Below are positions 48,101 through 63,100 of a DNA stretch of 64,000 nucleotides, piece after piece. The notes under the pieces are model-generated. The model saw only the letters and a program-made list of their open reading frames with translations. It made no database searches and had not been told where the DNA came from. This stretch comes from Symsagittifera roscoffensis. Taxonomy: Eukaryota; Xenacoelomorpha; Acoela; Convolutidae. How positions within the stretch are numbered: the first letter of the stretch is position 1; every line of letters begins with the position of its first letter. The translations under genes were made by a program, and so were the position numbers. The stretch covers positions 42,123,649 to 42,187,648 of the forward strand of contig NC_087068.1 of NCBI RefSeq assembly GCF_963678635.1, read 5' to 3'.

Positions 48101-51100
48101 AACAACATTATTACGTGCTTGAGACCATACAGTATTAGGTTTACGGCCAAAATGCAATTCAAAATGTGATTTCTTAAGAACCGAATGGTTACTCTTGCGA
48201 ATATCCTCAAGTATTTGATGAATCGTATCCTTAAAGTTTTTGAAATTAGGATCGAGTTTTGCCACACCCAGTTTTCTCTTGATTGTCTGAATCGTTCGTT
48301 CGACCAACCCACTGCCGCGATGATCTCCGACCGGTGAGAGGATATGTTTAATACCCCTATCGGAGCAGAATTCTTGCACCAAGTTATTTTTAAAACCTGA
48401 ACCATGCTCCAATCTGATAGAATGAGGAAGACCATGAATACGAACATAAAATTCAAGGAATTTAGTAACCTTCTTAGCCCCAGTGGTTTTAGAAACAGAA
48501 CTGAAGGAAATTTAGAGAACCGATCAATCGCTACCAAAAGAAAGTTCTTAAACCCTTTTTCATCAAGTACCTGACCAACAAAATCTAGTTGTAACTCCTG
48601 ATTAGGTCCAGACAGGACAGGCAAAGATTGCGCAGTATTAAAAGTTGACGCGGGCTTGAGATTCTTACCAAACAGGGTGCGTTCACGACACTTCTCACAC
48701 GTCTCGATGATCTGATGGTTCATAAATGGCCACCAGTGGTATTCGGAGGCTGCCATCATAACCTCTTGTCCCGGGTGAGATTGGTGAAGACGAGTGAGCA
48801 CGGCTTGTCGAAGGGGTTCAGGAATAGCTAATTTATTATCAATAACTACACAGTTATTAACCACAGCTGCTTTAGGCCAAAACTGGGCCATATACGCACC
48901 AAGCTTGTTAAAGGAGTTGATATCCTTGTTTATGATGGCTCGCTTCATGGGGCCAAGAAAACGATTCTCCGCCGTCAATTCCGCCAAAAGATCTGCATCA
49001 AAGAGCCCAGGCAAGCCCACAATTTCTTTCTTTGACTGTTTGCTAAGTATTCAGGTCGGAGACAGTGATTTCTTGAAACGTCATCTGTTTTGCAACAATC
49101 AATTTGCATACCAGTCCCTGATTGGTTGAATTCGTGAGAGCATAAACCGACGCCCTCTGTTGACAAACAACGCAAACAGTTCATTTGCATACCGCAATAT
49201 GATTGGTTGAAACATTGAGTGACATATTTAACGAGCACCAATATGCTGAGACACAAATTGGACCACCCTCTTGCGGCGATATACAGTTTTGATTCCACTT
49301 CGAAGAGGAATTATAAGAATTGATAAATGAGAGGGCCTGATGAAATGCCTCAATTGACTTAACTACAAAAAGTTCGTCGTATTTAGAGGGTTCAGGAGCT
49401 GGAAACGTAGGATAACGTGATAAGTAATCGACTATTCCCAATGTGACCCCTGGGACGTGAATAACCTCAAAATCAATGCGAGCAAGGCGAGACTGATATG
49501 ACTTATTATTATAATTTTCACTTAATGCCGATATGATAGCTTTATGATCGGTCACACTTGAAAACGCCTACCTAACAAATAGGTGCGGAAATGTTCGCAA
49601 GCCCAAACAATAGCCAACAACTCCAGTTCAATAGTGCTATTTTTAACCTCCGCATTATTAAGAAAACGCGAAGCAAAAGCAGTTGGGGCCCAAACTCCCG
49701 GTTCAACTTCCTGTTCGAGGCAAGCTCCTAGGCCATTGTGGCTAGCGTCACATTTTACCCTCGATCCCTTCTTGATGCAATCATCTTGATTATATCATGA
49801 AAGGCTTTATTCTGATCCTCACCCCACAGGAACGATTGTTTAATACAGGCCTTCAACGAGGCCCGGAAATGAACAGTCTGGGTATGCAAATCAGGGATAA
49901 ACCTTTGTAAATGGTTTAGCGTTCCCATAAATGACCGAGGTTATTTTAGAGTTCGCGGTGGTTTAAGCGATTGAATTGCCACGATCTTTGAAAATTTTGG
50001 AGAGTAACCGTTCTCATCGATGTCATACCCTAACCAAGTTAGTTGGTTAACAGAGAACTCGCACTTACTCAGTTTCAGGGCCCAGCCTTCCACATCAAGC
50101 CTTTGCATAACTTTTTCGACCAGATCATTATGTTCTTGGACATCGCCTTTAGTGACTATCAAAATGTCATCGAGCTAACAAATAACCCCTTCTAACCCTT
50201 GTAAGGTACAATCCATTGCCTTCTGGAACTCGGTAGGCATATCAGTCAGTCCATAAAAACCGGTCTTGAATTGGTACGTTCCCGTCGCCTCACCACACAA
50301 AATTTTGAAATTACAGTGGCTGCAAGTGAGTGATGACAGTGGCAACTGACTAAACGCATACTTTAAATCCAAGGACGTGAACCAAACCTTACCAGGAACA
50401 TTTTGAGTTATGATGTGTGCCGCGGAACCAATGAGCTCATGAATGTTCGGCATCTGGTACTGGTTTTTCCAGATCTGAGCATTCATCGGCTTAGCATTGA
50501 GGGCCAGTTTGATAGATCCATCCTTTTTTGCAGTTAGCACAATCGGTGCTATAAAAAAATCAGTCGTACACTTGTCCAACTTTTCAATTGGTCCTTGCTC
50601 CACCAAAAGTTTTATCTCACCCGCGACCCTATCCTGAATATGAATCGGAACTTTTCGTCCTTTAATATGACGTGGGACCAATGGGAACTTGAAATTTGTA
50701 TATACTTTATGATTTTTTGATCGACCCAAACGACTAAACACATCGGCGTATTTCTTGGCAAAAAATCAACTCCAGTATTCTGAAATCGGATCCGAGGAAC
50801 TATATTCTAACGACTGGATTGTTTCGGCCTTCAATTGTGTAGTAACAACACCCAGTTGCTCCTGCAAGTCTAAACCGAGAAGATTACGAGTTCTATTCTC
50901 CGAAGCGAGGAACTGAGCGTTTGCCACCCTCCAGCCACTAGAAGAAATTGGAATTTGAATCGACCCAAGGAGGCGAATGGGCTTCTTGTTATAGTCGACA
51001 TACAGGGTATCAAAAGGGTAGCCGGTGATGTCGCGAAACTAAATTGATTGATTTCGTTGCTAGAGTAAATCACAGGTGCGTTAATTCAGGAACGAAACTG

Positions 51101-54100
51101 GGCTTCCTGTGTCTACTGTCGAATAGAAAAAACTGTAACCTGAATGCAACTGGATACTGAGGCTCCGAGATTGTCCTCCACTTGACTTGAGGGTTTCTAA
51201 GCTATTGATCATGACAGCGGTTTCCAGCTGTAACACCCCATATTCGGGCTCACTGTCCTGGTCTAGATCTATAAAGTTGCAATTCACAGAGGGACCCACC
51301 ACGTCCTCATTTTCCTGCACCAGATTTACACGTATTTTCGACTAGTTGCAACATTTCGCGAAGTGGCCACGTTTCGGACAAAGATTACACGTTACTTCCC
51401 GAGCTGAACAAGATTTACGGTGATCCGGACTATGAGGATTACCACAGAAGTAACATGATTTATTTGTTTGATTGTTTTGTGACGTTTTTCGGTTATTTTG
51501 GTTTTGACGATAATCCCGTGTACCTCTCGATGACTGAATAGAGCAAGTAGGTTCTTGTTTAACCTTAAAACCGCTCGAATGTTGATTATGAGGGAGTAGT
51601 TTTTGAAACTGAGCAGACGTACTCGCCCCTTTTTTGCACTCGAGTGCGAGCTTAAAGGTGCCATCTAGATCAGCTTTTGCCTTGATGAGTTGTTGTTGGA
51701 CATCGACGTCTCGAATCCGTCCAATAAAGAGGTCTTTCAGAATCTCCTTCTCTTGATCATTAGGCCAATTACACAAAGCCACTTGAACGCTCAAACGAGC
51801 GTAAAATGACGAGAAAGTGTCATTTTCAAGCATGAAAACCGTGTTGTACAACTTGATACGCTCCACCGTATATTCTCGTTCAACCTTGAATAGCGTTTCA
51901 CAGCCAGTATGAAATTCTCGAAAAGGAATATTACTAATGTCCGTGTGAGGAAATGAGTCAGCGAATCGTCTCCTCCCTTCATTTCCCAGAGCAAAGAACA
52001 AACGAGACTTCATACGAGCTTCAGCTTCATGGTAGAACCAATTTTGACTGATCCGCGGGCCTTTTCTCCTCCTCTCAATGTTTAGTTTGGTAATCCTTCG
52101 GATCGCCGCTTGATCTCTCTGTCTGCGAGCATTAGCTGCTCCAGCATCTTCGCCCTCAGCAATTGACTCCGGTCTTGGAGGAGGTTCATCCAGGACCTCG
52201 GTGGGTTCAATTAACAGATCACGAGGGTTGATTTTATCCTTCAGACCAGCGGCCAAGAAAAATTGACCAATCCACGATTCCCACAGAAATGATGGGTTAG
52301 TAGAGGCTTTCGCCCAGAAAGGGGGAATGCCTAACATGTCAGTCCTGTCTTCGTTCACAGGAACTGCTGGCTGCGGCATGAGATTTGCCGAGGTTTTACA
52401 ATGAAAACTTTGTTGCTGAACAATAAGTAAATTGTTCTAGAGTTAAATACTTTGTTTATTGAATTACTTTATTGCTTAGTTTCGAATATAATCTTGGTTT
52501 AGGTTTAGGAAGTTTATCCTGAATGATCAAAAGATTAAGTTGAATCAGATTTTCTAGCAAACAATAGAGATAACAGATAAGGAATGAACACGCTCTGCGT
52601 GGTGTTGAGTAAAAGTTAGCGCAATGACCTTGGTTAGTATAATTAGCATCAAACTGCAGTAGGACTGCAAAAGAACAAGTAACTAACGAGGTACCGAAGG
52701 TGGCCTCACGAAAAACTTAGTGCACTTCATCAGTTGTTTGTCAAATAGCTTAACATGCAATGCTTACGATGTATCGAAAATCCTGCGAAGTTCTGCTTTT
52801 CCGCTATGTTCTAAATTATTTGAAAAAAAAATCAGAAAACCTTTTTGAAAAAAACCCGTAAGAGTCACTTATAATTTTATCGATGAGTCAATTATCTTAC
52901 CCGTTCATTGACGTAATGGTCGGGACTGTAGCCCAGTCGGAAGTAGACACAAGATATGAGATCGGAGAAAGACTTGTCTCGAGTCGTCAAGTGCAGTCGG
53001 CCCTCTTCTGTTAGTCGGAACTCGGAGTGGGAAATATCCTCGAGAGAAGAAACTACCACTGGGAACATACCTCTAAAATGGAACATATGTCTTTGTAAAA
53101 AGAAATTGGATGCATTTAAGCTCATATGTCATAAAATTCTTGGCGGTCAGTCAGTTTTTAGTTTTAAATAACCCTAAAAGTTAGGATAAAAATGCTAAAT
53201 GATTATTTTTTCAATTTCAAGTAATAACATTTTTGTGAAAGAGCTCGTAGCATTTAAAATGATAGATCATTGAAGATTTGTCGGTACAAGATTTGTGGTT
53301 TTAAGTTCTATGTGAAAATCTATTTGATAAAATCTGTTCCGAAAGCTCTTCTGAAAATTTTCCTGCCCTCAAATATCTAAATTCGGATCATTTTAACTAT
53401 ATATACTCCCCTCGGGTACCCAGTAACGAATATCGATTCAACCACACAACCTTCCCCCTCCTCCGCCCTAATTGAACTACCGTAGAATGCCCCCCCCCCA
53501 AGCATGTAATAATTCTGAAATAATTCTGAATAAATTTGATACAAACAGACAAATAAAATCGGTTTTTCTACATTTTTATGCGGGATTGCTTTTTATGCTG
53601 TTAGTAACACGAATTAATATTTTCAATTTTCTTTAAAAATACACTTAATTTTGAACGAATCTAGGCTTCACTCAAAGTTAGCCTATGATAATCCATTTTT
53701 TCTCGCCCCTAAATCGATATGAGGGGGGTTGTACGGTCGATCCCGAATATCCCCTATAAAAAATGAATCAACAGTTAAGCATATCAGAACTTAATTCCTA
53801 GTATTGAATCTCCCCCTTTCCGCTCATTTCACTTCTACTCGTTTCATCAAAACTTTGAAGCAAAAACAATTCAGATACCTTAAAGGAAATGATGAACATT
53901 TAGGTCCTCGCCCTGATACGATCAGTTTCTTATACTCTATTATAGCAATCATAAAACTGCACAGCAAGAAGATAATTTTTCGCTCAATTTTTTTGTTCAT
54001 GTCTGCAGCTGAAGCAACAAAAGTATTGCGACCATATGCTAACCCGTTCAAACGTGTTAGAATTTATGGGTATTTTGCAAAAAACGGCCCAAAATAAATA

Positions 54101-57100
54101 TTTTATATCTTGAGCTAAATTTAATGCGGTCGAAATTGGTTAGCTATTTTGCGCAGGCAATTTTGTTCCGACTTTCGATACGAAATTAACGGAATATGTG
54201 TGCTCGGGGTGGGTTTTTTTCTTCAGACAAATTTCGACTTTTTAACTAGCCATTTTTGAAGGAATTTTTTTATATCATTCGAAAGCTATTGTTGTCTTGA
54301 GCTTAAGTTTGAAAAGATATTTTACCTGTGATCATTTTTCGTAAAGTTATGGGGGTTTAAAGATTGCTATTTTGGCCAATTTGGGACAATTAACGCGCGA
54401 TATTATTCGCGATATTAACGCGTAAGCGGAGATTCAATCTTAGTAATCGTTCCAAATTAATTGAAAGAAGCTTATTTGTCATAATTGATTTGTTACATTG
54501 AGCGAAATCTTTCACTCTGTACTTTATATGTATTTTATATGATAGCCAATCAGATTCTACCTTATTATTTTATGTTCTTGAAAGATGTATAGTATCAATA
54601 CGAATACTAGTTTTGGGCCGCTCAGTGCAAAAGACCCGAAAGATTGTCCTTTTCTTGATACGATTGGCCGGCTGTGAGTGTGCGTGATTTCTTCGCATGT
54701 GTGTAAGTGTTCGCTTATCCGCCGACGCTTAGGAATATTGCAAAAATGTGTCCCGGTTTTAGTTTTGCATTTTAGTTGCTGTTAAAAAAATATTTTCGGT
54801 TTTTGGCTATGATTTCACTTTTGGGTCTTTTCGGTTATAATTATACCCCCCTAAATGAATAAGTTTGACAATTCAGATTTTGAGTTGAAATTGAAAGCGC
54901 GAAAGCTAGTGAAAATAAATACCACTCGCGTGCAATTAGCAGCTGCTCGATTAGGAAACCTAAGAGATAAATTTGTCATATATACTTTGGTTTCCTAATC
55001 GAGCAGCTGCTAATTGCACGCGGGTGGTTTTTAATTGTTTGTTTCATTCGCGTTCGCGGTTTCAATTTCAAATTAAATTTTGAATTGGCAAATTTATTAT
55101 TTTTGAAGGGGGGTAAAAACGAAAAGACCCGCGTTTTTTAAGCCCCGACAAACAAAAAAAAGATATTCATATTTTAAAACTTTTTGCTGAAAACTCCGAA
55201 ACAAGTTTTATTTTTTCGTCTGGAAGACTTTTTTTTTGAACACGTATCAACCTGATTGTCTAGTTTGGTTTGTTGACTTGATATCTGAAGTGATAAGGGC
55301 TTAGTTTGGTTTTTGTTTGCCTGCACAATTAGGTAGACATTTAGTAACTCAAACTTTTGTTATCAGCACTGGGAGAATGTAAGAAGACATTCTGGTATAA
55401 AATAACTTTGCTTCTTTGTCTTAATTTCCGCCCTGTGTTTTGGTTTTTTTTTCTCTATAGCTAACTGCCATTTTAACCAGCACTCAGCTCAGTTTTCAAC
55501 CTTGAGTTTCATATTTATTAGCTTGAATTCGGATTGTTTGCAAAAAAAATCAAGCTTTTATGTTTGGTGATATCATCAGGCATATCGTTTTGTTGCTCTG
55601 TATCCAGTTTTTTGTTTTGTACCCTTCTTTCTTTTTTGAATTATAGTTTTTTACTCTTGCCATTTGTTTTTTCTTTACTGATATGCACCTGTAACATTTT
55701 TGAAAGCCTGCAGATTGTACCATATTTTTTGATTCTGTGCCAAATTTTCCGTTCAGTTTTTCAGTTTTATTTAATAGCAAGGGTCGGCACTTACGAAACG
55801 AACCATTGTTTACATTCTGCGAGCTTTCTTCTAGATACCTGAAATGTTCTTACTTTTTTCGAGACACGCTAGTGTGCGGCATCCGGTTACAATACTTTTT
55901 CCCGTCAAGAATTTTTTTCACAAAGTTCGCACATGAAGCTGTTACACGCGTACTAAATTGCTGCTTGATCGATTCAGATTCAACAACCAGTTAGCGCACT
56001 TAAGAATAAAGTTAAGCCCCTGATTGCGACTACACGACGTGTTGTTAGGGTTTATTTTTTGCTTACTGATTTTTTTTTTATTTCTGGGCCATTTTGTGTC
56101 TGTTTGTTTTCCGCGGCGTATTTGATCTATTTAATTTATTTTTCTAAAACTATCAATCTTGTTTTCAAAAAACGCACTGGTGGTAATAATGAGTTACTGG
56201 ATTTTTCTTTAAATTTGATTTCACTTTTTCAAATTTGAAATAGAAACACTTAGATTTAAAAAAAAGTTTGTTCATAAAAATTTTGACTTGTCAAAATCAT
56301 TTTACAGTGCATAGATAGCCCAAATATACTGGTCTGAGAGACATTTCGGTATGGCTGCTTCCTCGGTGGGTTAGTTCTTCAGTACTACTTTTGCATCTAG
56401 GTCTTAGACAGTGTGTTACTGTACAGCAATAGCAAACTAAGATGTAATGTTATTGTTATTAAAAAGATGTAATAACGGTCCTGCTCAGGTTCAACCACGA
56501 TGCTTGATTTAAAAAGTCACATCCTAATTTGATTCAATGCTGGTCTGCCTACTCATCGAAAACATTTATTCGTACCTTATGAGCAGCTTCTGAATTCAGA
56601 AATACGCTCATTCAGTTATTACTCAGATCACAGTATCACAGCCAGTAGGATTTGCAAATCCGGAGAACAGAAAGTACTTAGATATTCTGGGGTAGTGGGC
56701 ATTGACAGCTGAAAATTCACCATGGCTGATCAAAATGTGGCTGTACCAATTTATGATGGCGGCTATCATGGAAGAAAATGTGGAACCGCATATAATATGC
56801 AAAAACCGCTACCTAGACCGGAATCACCAAGATAGACTGAGTCTACCACTGCAGAAGCAGGAAGATGGAACAAGATAGATCGCCAAAAAATGGAAGTCGA
56901 GAATGCGAAATAGAACATGAGAGGATCAGAAGTAGGACAACATCTTCTACGCTGAAGTACAACAGAAACTAGAATCAAGCCAATTTTTTCGCTCTGGGAT
57001 TGGAAGGTAAGAACAAACTACTACAAACCAACCCTCGCGTATAAAACTCATAAAAGACAGTCAGAGGTTTATACGACAAGATCACAGCAACATTGAAAGA

Positions 57101-60100
57101 TTTCAGTTGTTCACACGTGTATAGGAAAATAATTAATACTTGGAAACATTTCACGCTGCACTAACTGCTCAAGCAGCTAGATCGGAACTAAGATCAACTA
57201 AGGACGATTCAGTAAGTGATTTGTTTTTTGTTTCCTGAAATAAAATTGTAACGACGCGAGATACTCTCACATTTGAAACGTTAATGCCAGAAAAAGTGCT
57301 GAAATAAGCTCAAAGTTTTGAACATAGGAAAACACTACAGGTGTAAAAAAAGAATGCAACACAAACCGCAGAGAGTTTAAACTAGAAGTCGAGTTTGAGT
57401 AAAACATGAAATGATAGTAAATGTTCGAAATCTAAAAAAAGAAGTTCTAATTCGTCGTACAAAAACTTCCGACAAACAAGAAACAGCAATAACTGCGACT
57501 GTCATAGCGAAAAAAAAAGAAAAAAAAAGCACTCTATGTGGTCGAACATGTGGCGAAATTATTTGAAAAACTGCCCGGCGACGGGAAAGCCGTACAAAAA
57601 TTGTAAACAGTCAAATAACTTTGCAAAGATGTAAGAGTCACATCAGGTGAATGAAATTACAGATGAATCCTCACAAGAATTTAGGGAATATGATCTATTC
57701 GGAATTTGGAATCCAGGATGATTTTGAGATAATGGCTATTGAACAGAGAGGTAAAACAAATTGAGACGTGTCACAAAACAACAACAATAACGGCTACTGT
57801 CATAGAAAAAATAAAAAAAATTGAACTAGATGTGGTCTAATTTTTGGCCAAATCGTTTGAAAACTCATCGGCGATGGGAAAACCTTACAAAAATTGTAAA
57901 AAAAAAAACAAAATAAAATTGCAAAAATGTTAAGCCACAACAGATGAATGAAATTATAGTTTACTCTTCAGAAGAATCCATGGAGCGTGATCTCATCGAA
58001 ACGTGAAATCTTGGAGGAACTTGAGGTAATGGTTAATGAACAGAGAGAAGTAACAGAAATTGAGACGTATCACAAAAGCAATTGAGATAAAAAAAACCTC
58101 AAACTGCACAAAAAGGACAAAACCAGAACAAAGAAATCGAGATTGGAAGGTATTTTAGATCTAAGAGGATGAAGTTCATTAAAGCCTTAGTTAGGGTTGA
58201 TAATCACATTGTTCGCATGACGTTGGATACAGGTAGTCCAATTTTATTCATCAACTGGACTGCAGCTAAACATATACTGGAGTCAGCATAGTAGGAAGCG
58301 AAGTTCAAACCAGGGTTGATCACAAAAAAAATTATCAAGATTTTAAGAGTGCTAAAAACGAAAGTGAATTCAACAGGGGGAATTATTTCAGAGAACATCT
58401 TGTTGAGGACAGAACCAAAAATAAGATGGATCAGAAGATTAGATCTCCAAAGAAAATTGGAAACTTCTTTGTCACAAAAGACGCCAACACGATCGAAATC
58501 TCACTTTGATGTTCTACAGGTAGAGGAAACGCGGTACTATAAACAAGAGTTAATTGAAAAATTTGAAAACCTCTTTGAGTGGAGAAGAGGTCAGAAAACT
58601 CTTTTTTAACCACAAAATTCAAATTTCCACTGAGCACGACTTAAGAAAATGAAAGGTCGATACAACTTCAGGCAAAAACTGAGAGAGTAATAGAAAAATC
58701 ACTGGATGAAGGACACAAGTCAGAAGCTTGACAAATAAACCAGCTACAACTCTACACGCAAAACCCAATAATAGGCAATTTCACAAAAAACTAATATCAA
58801 AGGCCAAACAACGACAAACTATTAGATTGATTGAGTGATTTTGTCGCTGAAAAGGAGGTTATTAAAATCAAGTTTTACACCTAAAGTAAGCCTACAGGTA
58901 GCTAACACTAGCTGCAGAATTAGCCAACAAGTGTAATTTCAACATCGTTGACGAAATTGCTACTGTGACTCATCATTTAGTGACCGGATTCTATGGGCCG
59001 ACCGTCACGCAGGCAAAAATTTCTAAATGTAAGGAGCCGTGCTTTTAACCATGCGAAAAACACTTTTTGCGTTTTTGACCATATTTTTTGATAGTGTCAC
59101 AAAAAGATGAAGAACAATATGTCCGGTTAAAGGAAACCGCCATGAAAAGGTTAGATAAAGAAAACTTAGCATCAAAAACATCGAAAGTGTGAGTTAAAGC
59201 AGTGTGAGTTAAACATCATAACCAGGTGAATGGGTTAGGACAACAGTTAACAATTAAAAGAGTAAAACTAAAAATCTTGAAACGGAGGCAATGAAAAAAA
59301 CATATCCTCCAAAAAAAGTAAAACAATTAAGATCGGTCTTAGGTAGTAAAACTGCACTTGGCCAATACCTAATACAGCAAGGTTAAAAGAAAGCTTAAGA
59401 CAGTTAATCTCAGGACAAAAATGAGGAAACAAAGAATAAAAAAAGAACTGGAGAAAAGTTCAGTTGAACGGCCGTTACATACAGAAATTTTAGAAAAAAA
59501 TCAAAAATGCTGTAGCGAATAATTTCGAACATCCTTTTTTTAAGTCCAGCTCGTGAAACAAAAATGAATTGTGATGCGATTCATAATGGACTATGAACCA
59601 CATTGGAGCAGATTACCGATAGTAGGGATTGCGTTCCTATATTGTTTGTTTCAGGCTACCTGAATATTCAAAAAAGTAATACTGAACCGATGAGTTCGAA
59701 CTGTCAGCAGTAGTGTGGGCAACCGATAGAATCAAACACTATCTGTTGGAGAAAAAACTTACGATGCCAACGAATCACCAAGTCCTCTGATCAGCGTTAG
59801 GGGCAAATAGAGCTAATAAAACTGATCAGTCAAGATTGACTATGTGGGCTTATTGATTTAAAGGGAAAGACATGGGTTTTCTAGAATATTTTTCTAGAGA
59901 CCCATCGGCAGATCCATGGAAAAATCAGATTATGATAAAAAGTTTGTGATTGCTTCGTTTGATCAGTTTCAAGAAGCACTCGGCTGCATACGCAGTTGAT
60001 GTAATGAACATGCAGAGCTCTACAGGAACGAACACGAATTCGATTGCAAACAGCTCAAAATACAACATAAAGGCAAAATGTGTTGCTATAGCAACAATTT

Positions 60101-63100
60101 AAAAAAAGAAAACAAATAACACGGTATCATATCAAACATATCTTCTGTTTATTGGTGACCACAGAGGATGAAGTTTCGATGAACGATCAATTCAAGCAAA
60201 AAAAAAGATAATTGGGGCTAATGCTTTTAGAGGAGAATGTACTGTCAATTAAATTGTGTTTGAGTACAACAATACGATCAATGATGGGCTTTGGAAAAAA
60301 AACGAGAAATAAAACTCTCTTTGAGGCTGAAGGTGGAACATTACCCGAAACTGAGATTAAAATTATAAGGGACCAGTTCTCAACGAAATATAACATTTTT
60401 TGCTAAATAACATCTGAGTTGTCGGTAATAACAGCGTCCCAGCTCAAAAAACGGATCGACCCAAGCTGACAAAATGTGACTATTGTGCGCAAGGAATAAT
60501 TAAGCTCGGATGTCAGTCCACTAGTCATTCAGCAGACAGCGGATCGGTAGAATAGAGAAAAGAGTCAAGTGCTGAAAAGCTTCCTGGAACTGAAGGCTGA
60601 CTGGAAGGAGACAAAGCGAAGCATAGCGCAAAATGAAAAGAAACAGAGCATAGACGAAATTAAGAAATCAAATCCAAAATTGAAAAAAGAAGTTGAATTT
60701 GCCAAAAATTATAGTTTGCAGGATAAAAAGACGAACACCCACCAAAGAAAAGCAGAACGAACATCACTGATCAAAGAAAAAGGGTCGTTCGTAAGCATCC
60801 AAACAGATTGTCAGGTAAAGCAATAACAATTGCCAGAGCAATCCGAATAGAACAATAGTCAACAACCACCAGGAAGAAAGGGCAGTGTACAGAATTTTGG
60901 ACGGGCATCGCTCTTGCAAAAGGGAAATGGGGTAAGAAAAAGAAAAGTCTGGCCAAAGTCTAAACAAACAAGGCTTCCAAGGCGGACGCCACGATAGAGA
61001 CTACGCTAAAAGACCCCGAATCTAGTTACGATATCACTGAGGTGTTTTTTCGAAAGATTGATGGGTTTTGGTGGCGACGTCAAAAGATACCCAGGCTGGT
61101 GTCCCAAAAAAGAGGACCACGCCCGATGATGAAGTAAGGATTAGTGATAACACCCTCAGAGAAAAAGAAAAAATGTCTGTACAGGAAGCTAGAAGAATCA
61201 AAGCGCTTGAAAACCATAAAGAATCAAAAGGAAGCTGGAATAAGCAAAATCGGGATAGAGAATAGGTCAGCTGAACTGGAGTCAGAGAACTGGAGCAGAG
61301 TGGATGGGATACAAAAAAAAAGCAATTAAAAAGTTATGGCTTCAAAAAACTACTTAGAAGGAAATCGAAAAAACGAAACGAATCCTGATGAACGATTGAA
61401 GACGGCAAAATAATTATTCAGTAGGCATAGAAGACAATAGGGAGAATCTACCTTAAAGATAGCTCACAACCAATTTCTTTTGAAAAGTTCGCGGTAACCA
61501 GAAGGATCCATAACGGTGTACAGACAACAACAAAATGAGGATTCAATCAAGATGATGGCTGCAGCAGGCGAAGTACGGGGAAGAATGCGGGCAAACAAAA
61601 ACAAACAGCAGGTTCGATACACGGATCTTTCAAGCACTCTGTAAAATCAGTCGAGGACTATTCATGAAGACGAGGAGATGTCAGACGAATTGAAAAGAGT
61701 TTCTCTGGAAGCTTGCAGGACAGAATTGACGACAAGAAATCATCCGAAAGATACAATTGAACATCCATTTCATCTGTAGTAAAAGTATTTGTTCACCCAC
61801 AAATTTAGACAAATTGCGCTCTAAAAATTTTTCATTCAGGTTCCGCTCTATTTTTTTCTTTCATTTGTTTACTATAAACTGGGGTAAAAACATAAATTGG
61901 ATTTTGTGCGCTTATTTATATACCTTAATGAAATTTTTTTGATGCTTTTTAAACCTTAGATTCTGCATTTCAATTATGAAATATATTCTGAAAGTGGTTT
62001 CAACTGCATCGATAAAAAACTGAAATTCACTTTAAAATCTTTTTAGTTTAAATATTTTGGCTATAACTAAGTTCCAAAATTTTCTTGAATTAAGATTTTT
62101 TTCTCAATGTAAATTCTTTGCTATTGTCAAAGATTAATTCTTTGAAGCTACTAGTCATCTTTTCAATTTCAAACTCGGAAATTGCTAGGCGCCAATTTTT
62201 TAGCATCATCCGAAAGTAAGAAAGATTTTTTGAATTTATTTAAATAAAAAGTGTTTTCAATTCATGATATTATCAAATTTTCTCACTGCAAAAAAGTTTT
62301 AATTTTTTCTTAAATTTATGAAATATTGATCTTTGACGAGGAATGATTGTTACCATGTGTTCACTTTTTCCCTTCATTTAGAAGTTGATTGGGTCGTTAA
62401 TGTATAGTGAGAAAAAAGATCAAATATTCAGTACAAAAAATGATTTAAAAAGCCTTGTTGAATAAATAGGGATGATAATAAAAAACCGACTCACGTTTGA
62501 GATAGACGATACACAATTTCCATTGGTTGCACCTCTTGTGTATCTGCAATCACTAGTACTCCCGGTCTGGACACTCTTACCTTTGAGTCATTAACGAACC
62601 CATTTGACCCCGAATTTGAGTCGAAAATTTTCGCCAAGTCAGATTTTTCCCCCAGGTGATTGTAGAAAAGCCAATGAGACTTTTCAGGGGTCTGAATTTG
62701 GTCGTTGGATTTTTCTGATAACCTGGCATCTGTTAGAAATCTTTGATGTATGATTGAAATGCAATCGACCAGTTTTTGACTCCTGTTTGAAATTTCGTTT
62801 CTGAATGCTCGCTTCTCCCTGAAAACAAAATTAAAAGTCCTGTTCGGACACCAAAATACTCGCTAATTTTTGAAGTGTTTCTTGCTTGTCCCATAACAAC
62901 CAACTGTTGTTGCTTAATAAGAACCAACTGTTCTTAAATAACTTAGAGAATTTTGATACATACATAATCGGAAACATCTGTGCAAATTGCGTTTCCGTGT
63001 TATCTTCACTCATGCTTTAAATTTCTTTTACTTGCCGATGGAGCTGTTCAAGGACATCGGCATACAAGGCCATGGCGATAGCTATCGTGTTGATTTCAAC

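Larger units (their letters stand above)
46946..52379 (-). mobile_element. Gypsy-like retrotransposon 2, decayed, in a GSS intron
   Basis: Gag, protease, RT, RNase H and integrase remnants lie in order on the minus strand, the same orientation as GSS, in the 6.8-kb intron between exons 52901-53072 and 45961-46124. I could not find LTRs, although they would have to lie within about 500 bp on the right and 800 bp on the left. Several stops and frameshifts make it non-functional. It belongs to a different lineage from the 14.7-kb element. Confidence 0.88.
53073..56700. other. GSS intron, left part: repeats only
   Basis: No exon recognised. Holds a Helentron-like 3'-end fragment near 53895-53935, a truncated copy at 54165-54530 and a foldback repeat at 54823-55130. 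The rest is T-rich unassigned sequence. Confidence 0.55.

Noticed and set aside
55534-55842. 102-codon Phe/Leu/Cys-rich ORF resembling a membrane protein
   Set aside because: T-rich intronic sequence; the hydrophobicity follows from TTT/CTT codons, with no homology or splice context.
60569-60826. 85-codon Lys-rich ORF that looks coiled-coil
   Set aside because: Lies in the A-rich body of decayed element 3; most likely remnant sequence with a chance open frame.
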